From Marinobacterium iners (GTDB lineage: Bacteria; Pseudomonadota; Gammaproteobacteria; Pseudomonadales; Balneatricaceae), in NCBI RefSeq assembly GCF_017310015.1, contig NZ_CP022297.1:2170001-2234000 (forward strand): a stretch of 64,000 nt of DNA. The letters are read 5' to 3'. A program made the position numbers and the translations under genes. Under the pieces are notes generated by a model that had not been told where the DNA came from, did no database searches, and saw only the letters and a program-made list of their open reading frames with translations. Shown here piece by piece: positions 54,772-63,370 of this stretch. Position 1 is the stretch's first letter. Every line of letters starts with the position of its first letter.

Positions 54772-56232
54772 ATGGACCTGTCGACACAACCAGCAGTAGG
54801 TACTGGCATGAATCAGATACCGGTAAAGGACGTAACCCCGGGCAAAAAAGGCAAAAAAGAGGCCGAATCCTATAACCTCTATGCCAAGCGGGAACACATT
54901 TACGTCAAGTATTACAAAGGCTTCTTCAAAAACTTCCGTACCATCTCCGGTTTCATCATGCTGGCGATGTTTTACGGCGCCTCTTGGCTTCAATACGATG
55001 GCCGACAGGCCATCCTGTTTGATCTGCCCAACCGGCAATTTCATATTTTCGGCATGACTTTCTGGCCCCAGGATTTCATGCTGCTCTCCTGGCTGCTGAT
55101 TATTCTGGCTTTTACTCTGTTTTTCGTAACAGTTTTTGCAGGGCGCCTCTGGTGCGGTTATGCCTGTCCCCAGTTTGTCTGGACCTGGCTCTTTATCTGG
55201 GCCGAGCGTATCACCGAAGGCGACCGCAACAAGCGCATGCGGCTTGATAAACAACCCATGTGCGCTGAAAAGTTCCTGCGTAAGAGCGCCAAACATGCCA
55301 TCTGGATTATCATCGCCGTCGCCTCGGCTATAGCATTTGTCGGTTATTTTTCTCCAATCCGTGAGTTGGTACCCGATGTTTTAGCGTGGGATTTGGGGCC
55401 ATGGGAAACTTGGTGGCTGGCGTTCTTAAGCGTAGCTACCTATGGTAACGCTGGCTGGCTGCGTGAGCAGGTATGTATCTACATGTGCCCCTATGCCCGC
55501 TTCCAGAGCGTCATGTTCGACCAGGATACCCTCATTATCTCCTACGATGAGAAGCGTGGAGAACCTCGTGGCAGCCGCAAAAAAGGGGTCGACAAAGAAG
55601 CGGCCGGCCTGGGCGACTGTATCGACTGCTATGCCTGCGTTCACGTCTGCCCAGTCGGTATTGATATACGTGACGGCTTGCAGTACGAATGCGTGGCCTG
55701 TGGTGCCTGCGTTGATGCCTGCGATGACATGATGGAGCGTGTCGGCTATGAACCCGGGCTTGTACGCTACACCACTGAACACGCCTTGAACGGCAACACA
55801 ACCAAGCTATTGCGCCCCCGTCTGATCGGTTACTTTGTTGCATTGATGGTGATGTTTGGTGCCTTCATCTGGGCCATCGGCGACCGCGTTCCGCTTGAAG
55901 TTGACGTGATCCGTGATCGTGGCCAGCTGTACACCACAACACCGTCCGGCATGATCGAGAACGTTTTCACACTCAAGATCGCCAACAAGGAGCAGATAGA
56001 CCACAGCTACCGCATCGAAATTGATGGTCCGGAAGGACTGAACATGATCTCGACAGATACTGTGACAGTAAAGGCTGGAGAGCTTCTGACATACCCTGTC
56101 AGGGTTCAAATAGAACCGGGGCAGCTGAGTCAGGCCAACACTCCTTTCAGCTTTACTGTCGAGGCCGCTGAAGATCCTTCAATCCATATTGAAACTGAAA
56201 GCCGTTTCCTGGGTCCCACTCCACAGCGATAG
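54772..56232 (+). CDS. ccoG: cbb3 oxidase assembly protein CcoG (FixG/RdxA)
   Basis: CcoG is a membrane iron-sulfur protein reported to reduce copper for cbb3 assembly. The product has five or six transmembrane helices, a WCGYACPQFVW motif and two ferredoxin-type [4Fe-4S] sites (CIDCYACVHVCPVGIDIR and CVACGACVDACD). A C-terminal periplasmic Ig-like domain follows. Start choice is uncertain: 54763 has no ribosome site, 54772 has GGAG three bases upstream, and 54808 (MNQIPVKDVTP) gives the most family-like N-terminus. Confidence 0.93.
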   Translation: MDLSTQPAVGTGMNQIPVKDVTPGKKGKKEAESYNLYAKREHIYVKYYKGFFKNFRTISGFIMLAMFYGASWLQYDGRQAILFDLPNRQFHIFGMTFWPQDFMLLSWLLIILAFTLFFVTVFAGRLWCGYACPQFVWTWLFIWAERITEGDRNKRMRLDKQPMCAEKFLRKSAKHAIWIIIAVASAIAFVGYFSPIRELVPDVLAWDLGPWETWWLAFLSVATYGNAGWLREQVCIYMCPYARFQSVMFDQDTLIISYDEKRGEPRGSRKKGVDKEAAGLGDCIDCYACVHVCPVGIDIRDGLQYECVACGACVDACDDMMERVGYEPGLVRYTTEHALNGNTTKLLRPRLIGYFVALMVMFGAFIWAIGDRVPLEVDVIRDRGQLYTTTPSGMIENVFTLKIANKEQIDHSYRIEIDGPEGLNMISTDTVTVKAGELLTYPVRVQIEPGQLSQANTPFSFTVEAAEDPSIHIETESRFLGPTPQR

Positions 56233-56262
56233 TGCTTCATTCGGCTTAATTAGGTTAGAATA

Positions 56263-56287
56263 ACGGCCGGTTCATTCCGGCCGTTTC
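56263..56287 (+). terminator. Hairpin between ccoG and ccoH
   Basis: ACGGCCGG (56263-56270) and CCGGCCGT (56277-56284) form a perfect 8-bp stem with a 6-base loop, followed by TTCC. The poor T-tract suggests attenuation or an mRNA processing stem rather than full termination. Confidence 0.4.
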
Positions 56288-56302
56288 CATTCAAGGAGTG
56301 TC

Positions 56303-56818
56303 ATGAATACACACGCAACTCCCCCCGCCCCCTGGTACAAGCAGCCCTGGCTCTGGTTCATCTTGGCGCCACTGATTGCGGTGTTCATCTATGCTTCATT
56401 TTTCATGTACATTGCAGTAACCACCAGCGACGGCATTGTTAAGGAAGACTATTACAAGGTCGCCCGCGGAATGAATATCGACACATCCAAATCTGATGCA
56501 GCAAGCAGACTGGGACTTGAAGGCACCCTCAACTTTGATACCGTAACCGGTGATATCAACCTGCGCCTGAGTGGTATGCTGACAAGCTTCCCGCAGACTC
56601 TCAGTCTGAATATCATTCATCCAACCCATCAGAAATTTGACCAAATCCTGATTCTGAAAAGCGTTGATGGCAAAGGCATCTATTCCGGCAGCCTCACTGC
56701 AGGTCTGATCGGAAAACGCTACCTTTCCCTGTCTCCTGCCGACGAAAGTTGGCAGCTGCGCCAGGAAATGGTACCGCCTTATTCTGAACTGATTAGCCTT
56801 ACGCTCACTGCGCAATGA
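56303..56818 (+). CDS. ccoH: cbb3 oxidase assembly protein CcoH (FixH)
   Basis: The 171-residue product has one N-terminal transmembrane helix (about 16-38) after a WYKQPWLW motif. The FixH hallmark TTSDGIVKEDYYKVARGMN and a periplasmic beta-rich domain follow. CcoH is needed for a stable oxidase and contacts CcoN. AAGGAG precedes the ATG. It is seven bases before ccoI. Confidence 0.92.
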   Translation: MNTHATPPAPWYKQPWLWFILAPLIAVFIYASFFMYIAVTTSDGIVKEDYYKVARGMNIDTSKSDAASRLGLEGTLNFDTVTGDINLRLSGMLTSFPQTLSLNIIHPTHQKFDQILILKSVDGKGIYSGSLTAGLIGKRYLSLSPADESWQLRQEMVPPYSELISLTLTAQ

Positions 56819-56825
56819 GCCAGCC

Positions 56826-59288
56826 ATGACCGCACAGCAGCCCCCGGCGCGCACGCCCTGTTATCACTGTGGCCTGCCTGTTCCTCGTGGCAGCCAGTAC
56901 ACTGTCAGCATTGAGGGCAAACAACGCTCCATGTGCTGCCCTGGCTGCCAGGCGGTTGCACAGACCATCGTAGATGGGGGGCTGGACAACTTCTATCGCC
57001 ATCGCGACAGTCAGAGTGCGGACAGTGAGCTGATCCGCACCAACAGCGGTAGCCGGCGCAAGCAAGAGTTGGAGCTGTATGACAACCCCGAAGTGCAAAG
57101 CAGCTTTGTACATAACGCCGGGGACGATCAGCGTGAAGCTGTGTTGGTTATTGAGGGCATCACCTGTGCCGCCTGTGTCTGGCTGCTGGAAAAACACCTG
57201 ACAAGCCAACCCGGTGTTACCGCTGCCAGTGTCAATATGACCACCCACCGTGCCCGTATCCGCTGGCACAGTGGAACCACACGTCTGAGCCACCTGCTGG
57301 CAGAAATTGATCGCCTGGGCTACCAGGGCCACCCCTATCAGCCCAACCGCGAAGAGCAGTTGCTTGAGCAAGAGCGTAAACGCGCCGTGCGCCGCCTTGG
57401 GGTGGCGGGTGTATGCATGGCTCAGACCATGATGCTCGCCGCAGCACTCTATGCCGGCGAACTCAGCCATTCCATGGACGCCCATATCATCACCCTGATG
57501 AACTGGGCATCCATGGTTCTGGCAACCCCCGTAGCGCTTTACTCTTCCGTGCCCTTCTATAAAGCCGCCTGGCGCGACTTGCAAACACGCAGCCTGAGCA
57601 TGGACGTGCCAGTCGCATTGGCAATTTTGCTGGCCTATTTTGCCAGTGTCTGGTCAACGGTTTCTGGCAGCGGCGATGTCTACTTCGAGTCAGTCACCAT
57701 GTTCGCCTTTTTCCTGCTGGTCGGGCGTTTCATGGAAATGGCCGCTCGTCATCGAACCGGCAGGGCAGGCAACGCACTGCTTGATCTGCTGCCAACCAGT
57801 GCCATTCGCCTTGACGGCGATACCGAAACGCTTGTGCCCGCCACTCAACTGCGAACCGGAGACAGGGTCTTGGTCAAGTCGGGGCATACCATTCCGGCTG
57901 ATGGCCGTGTTATCGAGGGGCGCAGTTCAGTGGACGAGTCGGCTCTGACCGGTGAGTACCTGCCCCAGTCACGAAGCACTGGCGAACTGGTCATCGGCGG
58001 CACTCTCAATATCGAGCACCCGCTTCAGATCGAAGTAACCGAGACGGGCAGTGAAAGCCGCCTGTCCGCCATTGTCCGCATGCTGGATCGGGCCCAGGCA
58101 GAGAAGCCGAGCGTTGCTCGCATAGCCGACCGTGTTGCCAGCCAGTTTGTGGCAGCCACGCTTTTGACGGCAGCAGCCGTGGCGGTATTCTGGTACTTTT
58201 ATGACCCTGCACGCGCATTCTGGGTCACGCTGTCCGTGCTGGTCGTCACGTGCCCCTGCGCCCTTTCACTGGCAACGCCTACCGCCCTGACTGCTGCCAC
58301 AGGCACTCTACGCCAGCGTGGCATGTTGATCAGTCGCGGGCACGTACTGGAAAGCTTTGCCACGGCAACCCATATTATCTTCGACAAGACCGGTACATTG
58401 ACCGAGGGCAACCTTAACATTGAGGAGATATGTCCTGTCGGCACACTCGACAGCCAAACACTGTTGAGTATTGCCGCCGCACTCGAAAGCCGTTCCGAAC
58501 ATCCTATTGCCCGTGCCTTTCGTGCCCACGCTGTTCAGGCCGCCACGGATGTACAGGTGCATGTTGGCCAAGGCCTTAGCGGTATGGTTGAGGGCAAGCG
58601 CTATCGAATTGGCAAACCCGGTTTTGCCTGCCCTGACGATACGCCTCAACAACCCAAAAGCAGCGGGTTGTGGTTATTGCTTGCAGATGCTGAACAACCA
58701 CTAGGTTGGTTCCGGCTCGATGATCAGATTCGCCCCGAAGCCGCACAAACACTCACTGAACTGCGCGCACTTGGCCTGACGCCACTAATGCTCACCGGTG
58801 ATGCCTCCGATGCTGCACAAAAGGTCGCCTCTCATCTTGGAATTGATCAAGTATTCAGCGGTATGAGCCCTGAACAGAAACTGGCACACTTGAACCATCT
58901 GAGCCAGCAGGGAGCTGAGATCATTATGGTGGGCGATGGTATCAATGATATCCCCGCACTGGCCGGTGCCCGCACTTCGGTTGCGATGGCCAGTGCAACC
59001 GATCTAGCCAAGACCAACGCTGATGCAGTCCTGATTGCCAACGACCTGATGCGATTGGCCGATTGTGTGCGCATGGCACGCAAGACACGCACCATTATCC
59101 GTGAGAACCTGAGCTGGGCGCTGCTTTACAACCTTCTTGCCCTGCCCGCTGCAGCCGCCGGCCTGGTGCCACCCTACTGGGCCGCGATCGGCATGTCCGC
59201 CAGCTCGCTGGTAGTGGTCGGCAATGCGATGCGACTGAGTCGCCGCCACGTCGTGGCTCAGCCAACCAATGAGGGAGCGGAACGTTAA
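56826..59288 (+). CDS. ccoI: Copper-transporting P-type ATPase CcoI (FixI)
   Basis: The 820-residue product exports copper for cbb3 maturation. An N-terminal cysteine-rich segment (CYHCGLPVP and CCPGC) precedes a heavy-metal-binding domain with CAAC (C114/C117). The membrane CPC motif is at C476/C478, the phosphorylated aspartate is D520 in DKTGTLTEG, and the SEHPIARAF and GDGINDIPAL motifs follow. This layout with an extra N-terminal cysteine cluster is typical of CcoI/CtpA rather than the housekeeping CopA. Its stop overlaps the ccoS start (TAATG). Confidence 0.96.
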   Translation: MTAQQPPARTPCYHCGLPVPRGSQYTVSIEGKQRSMCCPGCQAVAQTIVDGGLDNFYRHRDSQSADSELIRTNSGSRRKQELELYDNPEVQSSFVHNAGDDQREAVLVIEGITCAACVWLLEKHLTSQPGVTAASVNMTTHRARIRWHSGTTRLSHLLAEIDRLGYQGHPYQPNREEQLLEQERKRAVRRLGVAGVCMAQTMMLAAALYAGELSHSMDAHIITLMNWASMVLATPVALYSSVPFYKAAWRDLQTRSLSMDVPVALAILLAYFASVWSTVSGSGDVYFESVTMFAFFLLVGRFMEMAARHRTGRAGNALLDLLPTSAIRLDGDTETLVPATQLRTGDRVLVKSGHTIPADGRVIEGRSSVDESALTGEYLPQSRSTGELVIGGTLNIEHPLQIEVTETGSESRLSAIVRMLDRAQAEKPSVARIADRVASQFVAATLLTAAAVAVFWYFYDPARAFWVTLSVLVVTCPCALSLATPTALTAATGTLRQRGMLISRGHVLESFATATHIIFDKTGTLTEGNLNIEEICPVGTLDSQTLLSIAAALESRSEHPIARAFRAHAVQAATDVQVHVGQGLSGMVEGKRYRIGKPGFACPDDTPQQPKSSGLWLLLADAEQPLGWFRLDDQIRPEAAQTLTELRALGLTPLMLTGDASDAAQKVASHLGIDQVFSGMSPEQKLAHLNHLSQQGAEIIMVGDGINDIPALAGARTSVAMASATDLAKTNADAVLIANDLMRLADCVRMARKTRTIIRENLSWALLYNLLALPAAAAGLVPPYWAAIGMSASSLVVVGNAMRLSRRHVVAQPTNEGAER

Positions 59289-59503
59289 TGGATATTGTTA
59301 TCCTGTTAATACCCATCGCGATCATTCTGGCAGGTTTTGCGATCTGGGCATTCTTTTGGAGTGTGAACAGTGGTCAATTTGATGACCTTGAGTCACCGGC
59401 TCATCGTATCCTCTATGATGATGACGAAGACCTTATTCCCGAGGATGCACGACAGAAAAAGGATAATCCCGAGCCGGAAAACCAGGATCAGGATACCCGT
59501 TGA
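59288..59503 (+). CDS. ccoS: cbb3 oxidase maturation protein CcoS
   Basis: The 71-residue product has one N-terminal helix (about 2-27) followed by the CcoS pattern WSVNSGQFDDLESPAHRIL and an acidic tail. CcoS is required for cofactor insertion into CcoN. It overlaps ccoI by one base, and the following gene begins over its stop. Confidence 0.92.
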   Translation: MDIVILLIPIAIILAGFAIWAFFWSVNSGQFDDLESPAHRILYDDDEDLIPEDARQKKDNPEPENQDQDTR

Positions 59504-59505
59504 GC

Positions 59506-60174
59506 ATGCCTGAACCCGCCCTTCTTGCTTCCGCCCTGTTGTTTGGCCTCGCCGGCAGCACTCACTGTATCGGAATGTGCGGCGGAATCGCCGGCAGTCT
59601 GGCCATGAGCGGCGGTGCGCGAGTCCTTCGCTTTCAACTGGCCTACAATCTTGGTCGCCTGTTCAGTTATGCCCTTGCGGGTGCCTTGATCGGTCAGCTG
59701 GGCCAGCTGTTTACTCAAACGGCTGAGCTTACATTGATTCTGCGTAGCGTTGCTGCGCTCATCATGGTTGTGATGGGTTTATACATTGCCGGCTGGTGGC
59801 AGGGCGCGGCCTATCTGGAACGAGCCGGAGGTGTTGTTTGGCGCCGGTTACAGCCTTTCACCCACACCCTGCTGCCCGCCGACACCCTGCCCAAGGCGCT
59901 GCTCCTGGGCGCACTCTGGGGTTGGTTGCCGTGCGGTCTGGTCTATACGACTCTGCTCTGGGCCGGTACGGTGAGCAACAACAGCCTCACCAGTGCGAGC
60001 CTGATGCTGGTATTCGGTGCCGGTACTCTACCTGCTCTACTCACATCGGCGCTCCTGGCACGCCAATTGAAACAGTTATTACAACGCAGTGGTGTAAGAC
60101 AGGGGGCGGGGCTTTTGGTAATTCTGTTTGGTCTGGCAACCCTGCCATGGACCGGCCTGTTGCACCCGCATTGA
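59506..60174 (+). CDS. TauE/SafE-like (DsbD_2/UreH type) membrane protein of the cco cluster
   Basis: The 222-residue product has about six hydrophobic segments. Conserved small-residue motifs are GSTHCIGMCGGIAGS near the N-terminus and GALWGWLPCGLVYTTLLWA in the second half. The cysteine/methionine content of these motifs (HCIGMC, PCG) would suit copper or thiol handling. Relatives sit between ccoS and hemN in Pseudomonas. The name sulfite exporter is a family label only. The start may be the ATG at 59506 or the TTG at 59500, which has AGGA six bases upstream. Confidence 0.85.
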   Translation: MPEPALLASALLFGLAGSTHCIGMCGGIAGSLAMSGGARVLRFQLAYNLGRLFSYALAGALIGQLGQLFTQTAELTLILRSVAALIMVVMGLYIAGWWQGAAYLERAGGVVWRRLQPFTHTLLPADTLPKALLLGALWGWLPCGLVYTTLLWAGTVSNNSLTSASLMLVFGAGTLPALLTSALLARQLKQLLQRSGVRQGAGLLVILFGLATLPWTGLLHPH

Positions 60175-60243
60175 TATCCATCAACAACCGCCCGGTCACT
60201 CTTCCCTATAATGCCCGGCCGGCCAACAAATAGAGGTACTGAG

Positions 60244-61635
60244 GTGAACAACCAGACAACCATCAGTTGGGATATGGACCTGATCAAGCGTTATGACCTG
60301 TCCGGCCCCCGCTACACCTCGTACCCGACTGCGATCCAGTTCGATTCCGGCCTGAGCCCCGAGAAGTTGATCGAAACCGGGCGCTCCACAAGTGACCCTC
60401 ATGCACCCTTGTCGCTGTATGTGCATATCCCTTTTTGTGCTCACGTTTGCTACTACTGCGCCTGTAACAAGGTGATCACCCGCAACCGCAAGAAAGCTCA
60501 GCCCTATCTTGATACTGTTTATCGTGAAATGGCAAAGCTGTCACAGTGGTACCGTGGAGACCGGCAGGTAAATCAGCTGCATTGGGGTGGTGGTACCCCG
60601 ACGTTTATCAGCGATGATCAAATGCGTGAGCTGATGCAGGCACTGCGCAGCAATTTCAATTTGCGTGATGACGACAAGGGCGACTATTCAATTGAGATTG
60701 ATCCGCGTGAAGCCAGTGACCAGACTCTGGAGGTTTTGCGCGAGATCGGCTTCAACCGTATCAGTCTTGGTGTACAGGATGTGGATGCACGGGTACAGGA
60801 GGCGGTCAATCGCGTCCAGCCCACCGAGATGACCGCGCGCGTACTGCAACGCTCGCGTGAACTGGGATTCAAATCGATCAACATGGACCTGATCTACGGC
60901 CTGCCGCATCAAAGCGAAGAAAGCTTTGCCGATACCCTCGACACCGTCATTGCCATGAGCCCTGACCGCCTGTCAGTGTTCAACTATGCGCACCTGCCGG
61001 ATCGATTCCGCTCACAGAAACACATTCGTGCTGAAGACTTGCCCAGCCCCGAGACCAAGCTCAACATACTGCAAAACAGTATCAATCGCCTGCTTGAGGC
61101 CGGTTACGTTTATATAGGCATGGACCATTTCGCCAAGCCCGATGATGAACTGGCCCTCGCCCAGGCGGAAGGCAAGCTTCATCGCAACTTTCAAGGTTAC
61201 ACCACCCATTCCGATTGTGACCTGGTTGCCATGGGCGTATCAGCCATCAGTCAGATTGGCGATGTCTATTATCAGAACGAGCATGATATTGCCGCCTACA
61301 GTCAGGCCGTTGCTCAGCAGCAACATGCCGTCAAGCGCGGTGTAACACTGAGCCGTGATGATCATATTCGCCGCGCGGTCATTACTGAGTTGATCTGTCA
61401 ATTTGAACTGGATGTTGCGGCCGTCGAGCAGCGCTTTGATATTCAGTTTGGCGATTATTTCAATGCCGAGCAGGCTGAACTGCAGCAGTTCAGTACTGAT
61501 GGCTTGATCGAGTTGTCATCCAGTCGCATTCGCGTGACTGCAGCAGGCCGCCTTCTGATAAGACGCATCTGTATGGCGTTCGATGCCTATATACCGAAAC
61601 ATGAAGCCACACGGAGTTTCTCGCGTATCATCTAA
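60244..61635 (+). CDS. hemN: Oxygen-independent coproporphyrinogen III dehydrogenase
   Basis: HemN is a radical-SAM enzyme that makes protoporphyrinogen IX without oxygen. The 463-residue product has the cluster motif CAHVCYYCACNK (C-x3-C-x2-C plus the extra cysteine), QLHWGGGTPTF and the DLIYGLPHQ segment. I choose the GTG at 60244, with AGAGG seven bases upstream, which gives the family N-terminus; the frame to 60211 overlaps the promoter TATAAT (60207-60212). The gene sits between the oxidase assembly genes and anr, which suits microaerobic haem supply. Confidence 0.95.
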   Translation: MNNQTTISWDMDLIKRYDLSGPRYTSYPTAIQFDSGLSPEKLIETGRSTSDPHAPLSLYVHIPFCAHVCYYCACNKVITRNRKKAQPYLDTVYREMAKLSQWYRGDRQVNQLHWGGGTPTFISDDQMRELMQALRSNFNLRDDDKGDYSIEIDPREASDQTLEVLREIGFNRISLGVQDVDARVQEAVNRVQPTEMTARVLQRSRELGFKSINMDLIYGLPHQSEESFADTLDTVIAMSPDRLSVFNYAHLPDRFRSQKHIRAEDLPSPETKLNILQNSINRLLEAGYVYIGMDHFAKPDDELALAQAEGKLHRNFQGYTTHSDCDLVAMGVSAISQIGDVYYQNEHDIAAYSQAVAQQQHAVKRGVTLSRDDHIRRAVITELICQFELDVAAVEQRFDIQFGDYFNAEQAELQQFSTDGLIELSSSRIRVTAAGRLLIRRICMAFDAYIPKHEATRSFSRII

Positions 61636-61741
61636 AGTCGAGGCCCGTTAACCGGGCCCGGCGCTTCACCCTCTGGGGTAAATGTTACATAATGCGGGAA
61701 AGCACTCGCAGCGTGACGAACCCAACAATAAGGATGACCCC

Positions 61742-62518
61742 ATGGCCGACTGGAAATCTCAAGGAAAGCTTCACAGCCTGCAACAGGTCCATTGCAAGAC
61801 CTGCAGCCTGAGCTCACTCTGTCTTCCGGTATCGCTTGACCTGACCGAGATCGACCGACTCGATGATATTATCGAGAAAAGCCGCCCGCTCAAGAAAGGT
61901 GAACACCTGTTCCATCAGGGTGAACCCTTCAGCTCCGTGTATGCCCTTCGGGCCGGCACAATCAAGAGCTACACGCTCACCAATGAGGGTGAAGAGCAGA
62001 TCACCGGCTTTTATTTCCCGGGCGAACTGGTCGGCCTGAGTGGATTTGATGCCGAAACCTATCCCATGTCAGCCAAGGTACTGGAAACCACGACCGTCTG
62101 TGAGATCCCCTTTGAACGTCTGGATGAGCTTTCAGGCCAACTGCCCGAACTGCGCCGTCAGATGCTGCGCAGCATGAGCAAGGAACTGCGAGATGATCAG
62201 CAAATGATGCTGTTGCTGTCGAAGAAAAATGCAGAACAACGCGTGGCAACCTTTCTTCTCAAATTGTCTCAGCGCTTCAAGGCACGCGGGTACTCTGCAT
62301 CCAACTTCCGTCTGTCGATGTCACGTAACGAGATCGGCAACTATCTGGGCCTGGCCGTGGAAACCGTCAGCCGCATCTTTACGCGCTTTCAAAAGATGGA
62401 CCTGATGCAAGTGGACGGCAAGGAAGTGGAGCTGACCAACCTGGACGAAATGTATCGTTTGTCTGGCGAGGCACGCCAAGGTGAATGCTCCCAGCATCAG
62501 GAAAACCAGACCAGCTGA
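61742..62518 (+). CDS. anr: Oxygen-sensing transcription factor FNR/Anr
   Basis: The 258-residue product is a CRP-family regulator with the four cluster cysteines of FNR: C18, C21, C27 and C120 (numbering from the ATG at 61742). The helix-turn-helix contains NYLGLAVETVSRIFTRFQ, with the E-x2-SR residues that read TTGAT half-sites. Without oxygen the [4Fe-4S] dimer activates microaerobic genes. It is expected to bind the perfect box before ccoN. I find no such box in its own upstream region. Confidence 0.96.
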   Translation: MADWKSQGKLHSLQQVHCKTCSLSSLCLPVSLDLTEIDRLDDIIEKSRPLKKGEHLFHQGEPFSSVYALRAGTIKSYTLTNEGEEQITGFYFPGELVGLSGFDAETYPMSAKVLETTTVCEIPFERLDELSGQLPELRRQMLRSMSKELRDDQQMMLLLSKKNAEQRVATFLLKLSQRFKARGYSASNFRLSMSRNEIGNYLGLAVETVSRIFTRFQKMDLMQVDGKEVELTNLDEMYRLSGEARQGECSQHQENQTS

Positions 62519-62597
62519 CACCATGACGGGGAAGCTGCCAACATTACCAAGCCCATCCATACGGTTGGCGGTTTATAACCGGGGCCAGTATCACGCC

Positions 62598-62739
62598 AAT
62601 AAAAAAGGCATGGCTTCTTTCGAAGCCATGCCTCAAGTTGCACAATGAAGTAGCCATCTCAATGTGTAACCCAACGAAGCCATTACACCCTTAATCCGCC
62701 CTCGCAGCATTGAGTTATGTCAATTGAGCGCCTAACCGG
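62598..62739 (-). ncRNA. Candidate small RNA opposite the apt leader
   Basis: A minus-strand RNA would start near 62739, from TTCACA (62774-62769) and CATAAA (62751-62746) 17 bases apart. It would contain a nested stem (CTCAAT and GTGTAA pairing with the unbroken TTACACATTGAG, arms 62714-62709 and 62688-62683 with 62669-62658). It would end at the 12-bp terminator. The promoter lies in the first codons of apt. I match it to no known family; expression is unproven. Confidence 0.35.
62600..62633 (-). terminator. Minus-strand intrinsic terminator between anr and apt
   Basis: AGGCATGGCTTC (62606-62617) and GAAGCCATGCCT (62622-62633) form a 12-bp perfect stem with a 4-base loop. The T-tract is on the minus strand (TTTTTTATTGG), while the plus-strand side has CAAG. 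No minus-strand gene is present upstream of it. Confidence 0.7.
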
Positions 62740-62748
62740 GAGATATTT

Positions 62749-63291
62749 ATGTCCTACGATGAGTTTTATGTGAAGTCTGTCATCCGTTCACTGCAGGACT
62801 GGCCCGAACCCGGTGTAACCTTTCGCGATGTAACTCCCATTTTCAAAGACCCCAAAGCGATGCGTATGGTGTCGGATGCGTTCATCCAGCGTTATATCGA
62901 CAGCGATATTACGCATATCGCCTGTATTGACGCTCGTGGCTTCTTGTTTGGCGCGATCCTGGCGCACCAGCTCAACCTGCCGCTGGTACTGGTACGCAAA
63001 AAAGGCAAGCTGCCGGGCGAAACCATTCATCAGGAATATACGCTGGAGTACGGTACCGCCGCAGTTGAAATGCAGATTGACTCGGTTGAGTCCGGTGACC
63101 GCGTACTTCTGTTCGATGACCTGATTGCTACCGGCGGCACCATTTTGGCCGCCTGCACCCTGATCAAGAAGCTTGGCGCGGAGGTTATCGAGGCCGCCGC
63201 CCTGATCGATCTGCCGGACCTGCAGGGCTCAACCCGCATTCAGGAACTGGGCATCCCCGTTTACTCCCTGCTCGCCTACGAAGGCTGCTAA
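62749..63291 (+). CDS. apt: Adenine phosphoribosyltransferase
   Basis: Apt salvages adenine to AMP with PRPP. The 180-residue product has the PRPP-binding motif VLLFDDLIATGGT at about residues 119-131. It also has the DARGFLFGA segment and GVTFRDVTPIFKDP, all diagnostic. GGGAG lies seven bases before the ATG. It follows anr in Pseudomonas as well. The gap before it carries a minus-strand terminator and hairpin. Confidence 0.96.
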   Translation: MSYDEFYVKSVIRSLQDWPEPGVTFRDVTPIFKDPKAMRMVSDAFIQRYIDSDITHIACIDARGFLFGAILAHQLNLPLVLVRKKGKLPGETIHQEYTLEYGTAAVEMQIDSVESGDRVLLFDDLIATGGTILAACTLIKKLGAEVIEAAALIDLPDLQGSTRIQELGIPVYSLLAYEGC

Positions 63292-63304
63292 GCTTCCCAT
63301 CTGA

Positions 63305-63330
63305 TGCACCGGGTACGCCTGCCCGGTGCA
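63305..63330 (+). terminator. Terminator-like hairpin after apt
   Basis: TGCACCGGG (63305-63313) and CCCGGTGCA (63322-63330) form a perfect 9-bp stem with an 8-base loop. The following CACTGTTATAC is a poor T-tract, so termination may be partial. Confidence 0.5.
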
Positions 63331-63370
63331 CACTGTTATACTTCACCCCTTTTGCACCTCTGGAGAGTCC

